Origin: Pseudomonadota bacterium
GTDB taxonomy: Bacteria; Pseudomonadota; Alphaproteobacteria; Rhizobiales; Xanthobacteraceae
Assembly (NCBI GenBank): GCA_021823875.1
Contig: JAKAMD010000214.1
Span: 1-6,222, forward strand
DNA length: 6,222 bases
Direction of reading: 5' to 3'
Shown in pieces: positions 4,684 through 6,222 of this stretch. The notes beneath the pieces were generated by a model. The model did no database searches. It was not told the origin of the DNA and worked only from the letters and a program-made list of their open reading frames with translations. Within the stretch, counting starts at the first letter, position 1; the number at the start of each line of letters is the position of its first letter. The translations under genes and the position numbers were made by a program.

Positions 4684-5991
4684 TTACTGCGCCGCCGCCC
4701 TCCCGCCGGTACGGCGGGGTGCCAGTTCGGCGCGGTCGCCGAGCCCCTTGTGGCAGGCGGCGCTGAGCCGCGGCAGGTTATGGGCCGCACCGGTATTGCC
4801 GATGCGGATGCCGGTGACCAATCCCGTGCTCCTGGTCTCGACCGTAATCGAATGACTGCCCGGGGCGGCAAAGGCGTCGATCAGCGCCGCCGGCACCGTA
4901 GCAGTGGCATAGCTCATCAGTTCGTCCGCAGAGTCGTGGTGTCGTGACGACACCACTTTGAGCGGTGCCGAGCCGGAACCGACATTCAGCGTCACCATGC
5001 GCAATGCGTCGAGCAGCCCCTTGCGCTCACCATGACGGCTCTCGCTGTAGCTGACATCGTAGCTGTCTTTGCTGGTGCCGCACGACACCATCAGATCAAA
5101 ACTGCCGATGCTTTCGCCTTCGACAGTAAGCGGCTGACTGCGCGCCAGCGCCACGCCGCCGGCGTGGTCAATCATCGCCCAACGCCGTTCGCTGATCTTG
5201 GTCATGGATACGCCGGCAATCGAACGCGGCCGCACTGGCGTCTGCGCCGGCGACGGCGAGACGGCGACCGTGGCGGCGGATATGACACTGTCCGAGGTGG
5301 TGACACGCGCGTCGCGAAGTTCCGCCTGTGTCATACGGTGCATCGGTTCCCAGGGCGGGATGCGCAGCGCCAGATCGAGCACCTCGATGGAAGCGCCCAT
5401 GTCGGTGGTATATTGCGCGAGTTTGCCGATATCGCGCTGGACCAGCACCAGATCCTCGGCCGAATAGCTGGCCGCCGTCGGATCGTCGCGGCGGTCACCC
5501 AGCCAGATCTGATGCACCAGCACACGCGCCTCGGGCGGCACCGAACGCTCAATGCCCCACAGCAGCACGAAGCCGCACATGGATTCGCAATCGGCGCGGC
5601 CCGAGAAACCGGCGCGCCGAAGATGGGTCTTGTCCGCTTCGTCGAGATCGGTCAGCCGCCCGACCGTTGTATTGAGGCCGAGCGCGCGGATCTGGCGGCC
5701 GAGCGTGATGGCGCCATGCACCGAGCCACCGTCCGAATCGAGCACTAGGGTGGCGCCGGCAAGATCGTGCCCTTGCGCGAAGTTCTGGAAATCGCGCGGT
5801 GTCTCCGCGGTAATCGCCCCGGTGGCGGCGACGAACAGACGGCAATGGCTGCCACAAGCGGCGGCCGGTCCCTCCATCCGCAGCGCGAACTGCATAGGCA
5901 GCGTGCGATCGCTGGCGCGCAGTGGCGCCGGCAACAGCAGGATTGGCGCGGCCAAAGCAAGCACGCATGCCGCCGCAAAAGTGCGACCCAT
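4684..5991 (-). CDS. Exported ClpP/crotonase-fold protein (COG3904-like), putative periplasmic serine hydrolase
   Basis: A 435-residue protein with an N-terminal signal peptide: Arg3, a hydrophobic stretch from about 5 to 22 and a likely cleavage after LRA at 26, so it probably acts in the periplasm. Residues about 33-235 resemble the ClpP/crotonase fold of COG3904-type predicted periplasmic proteins: ATLVLDSDGGSVHGAITLGRQIR (80-102), then ADCESMCGFVLLWG (133-146) with the likely nucleophile Ser137, and ARVLVHQIW (155-163) with the likely base His160. Cysteines at 46/50 and 135/139 are closely spaced and could form disulfides in the periplasm. Residues from about 260 to 405 form a second, beta-rich region with no family I recognise. 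The frame extends 35 codons upstream, but the ATG at 5991 is preferred because it starts the signal peptide and has a G-rich stretch 4 bases upstream. Proteolytic activity is inferred from motif layout only. Confidence 0.8.
   Translation of the reverse strand: MGRTFAAACVLALAAPILLLPAPLRASDRTLPMQFALRMEGPAAACGSHCRLFVAATGAITAETPRDFQNFAQGHDLAGATLVLDSDGGSVHGAITLGRQIRALGLNTTVGRLTDLDEADKTHLRRAGFSGRADCESMCGFVLLWGIERSVPPEARVLVHQIWLGDRRDDPTAASYSAEDLVLVQRDIGKLAQYTTDMGASIEVLDLALRIPPWEPMHRMTQAELRDARVTTSDSVISAATVAVSPSPAQTPVRPRSIAGVSMTKISERRWAMIDHAGGVALARSQPLTVEGESIGSFDLMVSCGTSKDSYDVSYSESRHGERKGLLDALRMVTLNVGSGSAPLKVVSSRHHDSADELMSYATATVPAALIDAFAAPGSHSITVETRSTGLVTGIRIGNTGAAHNLPRLSAACHKGLGDRAELAPRRTGGRAAAQ
4936..4956. 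repeat. Perfect 10-bp inverted repeat inside the ClpP-like gene
   Basis: Arms GTGGTGTCGT and ACGACACCAC match perfectly around a single central G. The repeat encodes the VVSSRHH stretch (residues about 346-352) of the exported protein. A one-base centre favours a protein-binding dyad or chance over a stable hairpin, although a hairpin with a slightly opened loop is possible. Confidence 0.6.
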
Positions 5992-6222
5992 GAGACCCCC
6001 GTTGTTGATTACCCTGGCTTTTCTTGTCGGCGGCGTGGCGATCCACGCATGCGCCCGGCCGTTGGGCCTGTCCCCCGAGATGGCGTTATTTGCCAATTTA
6101 GAGAGCAGCCAGATTCCGGTCTAGTGCAAAAAAGCGGCTGACTGCCTATTTTATTGATTGAAATGTGAGCAGTTCCAGGGACTTGGAACCGGCTTCACGC
6201 GAGATGCCCCTTGCAATTGCGC
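5992..6222. other. Leader of the ClpP-like gene and non-coding right edge
   Basis: I see no gene I can support in these 231 bases. The leader of the minus-strand gene contains a 6-bp hairpin GCGTGG/CCACGC with a CGAT loop (6033-6048), 42 bases before the start codon. Further out is an AT-rich block (about 6121-6170, including six A's at 6128-6133), unlike the GC-rich surroundings and a plausible promoter zone, but no convincing -35/-10 pair could be fixed. At 6172-6189 lies an inverted repeat GTTCCA-N6-TGGAAC. Confidence 0.5.
6172..6189. repeat. Short inverted repeat near the right edge
   Basis: GTTCCA and TGGAAC are perfect 6-bp arms around six bases. It sits beside the AT-rich block upstream of the ClpP-like gene, so it could be an operator dyad for that gene or for a gene beyond the edge. 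There is no further support. Confidence 0.35.

Noticed and set aside
5032..5748. A 238-codon plus-strand frame antisense to the ClpP-like gene
   Set aside because: It has no recognisable domain, is Arg/His/Ala-rich, and is explained as a shadow of the minus-strand gene.
5992..6096. N-terminal extension of the ClpP-like protein by 35 residues
   Set aside because: It would bury the signal peptide behind a charged segment; the internal ATG at 5991 starts a normal signal sequence.
6127..6145. T6 tract preceded by GGCAGTCAGCC on the minus strand as an intrinsic terminator
   Set aside because: The stem is only about 3 bp, not enough for a terminator; the AT-rich block is more likely part of a promoter zone.
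6185..6211. GGAAC as the -35 of a general-stress (EcfG-type) promoter
   Set aside because: No CGTT-like -10 is found at 16-17 bases on either strand.

Overview
The window looks like ordinary chromosomal DNA of a GC-rich alphaproteobacterium, probably of the Rhizobiales (Hyphomicrobiales). The basis is the GC-rich, GC3-biased coding, the protein sequences, and the neighbourhood of hisI, folE and a NifU/IscU-like scaffold gene, which I recall from rhizobial and Bradyrhizobium-type genomes. I see no transposase, integrase, phage gene, tRNA, rRNA or CRISPR array.

Layout. Bases 1-842 (+) hold the 3' part of a CitE/HpcH-type CoA-ester lyase gene whose start lies outside the window. It converges on a minus-strand group read from right to left: folE (GTP cyclohydrolase I, 3996-3331), hisI (phosphoribosyl-AMP cyclohydrolase, 3229-2780) and a 607-residue radical SAM protein with a B12-binding-like N-terminal domain (2705-882). 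Divergent from folE, across a 236-base intergenic region, is a short Fe-S cluster scaffold gene of the NifU/IscU type (4233-4679, +). It converges, with only four bases between stop codons, on a minus-strand gene for an exported ClpP/crotonase-fold protein resembling COG3904 (5991-4684). The last 231 bases hold that gene's leader and no recognisable gene.

How the genes may relate. FolE and HisI both hydrolyse purine-nucleotide rings, in folate/pterin and histidine synthesis respectively. The scaffold protein could in principle supply Fe-S clusters, which a radical SAM enzyme needs, but nothing in the sequence shows that these two work together. folE and hisI are separated by about 100 bases containing two GC-rich hairpins, and a related degenerate repeat lies upstream of folE. 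This suggests an intergenic palindromic repeat family and makes tight co-transcription uncertain.

Points that deserve a second look are: the scaffold protein's missing third cluster cysteine (Ala123) and missing Asp after the first cysteine (Ser39); the radical SAM enzyme of unknown substrate without a canonical DxHxxG cobalamin motif; the Ser/His arrangement with closely spaced cysteines in the exported ClpP-like protein; and the long folE leader, which should be tested for a folate-sensing RNA. I found no clear evidence of a wholly new multi-gene system.
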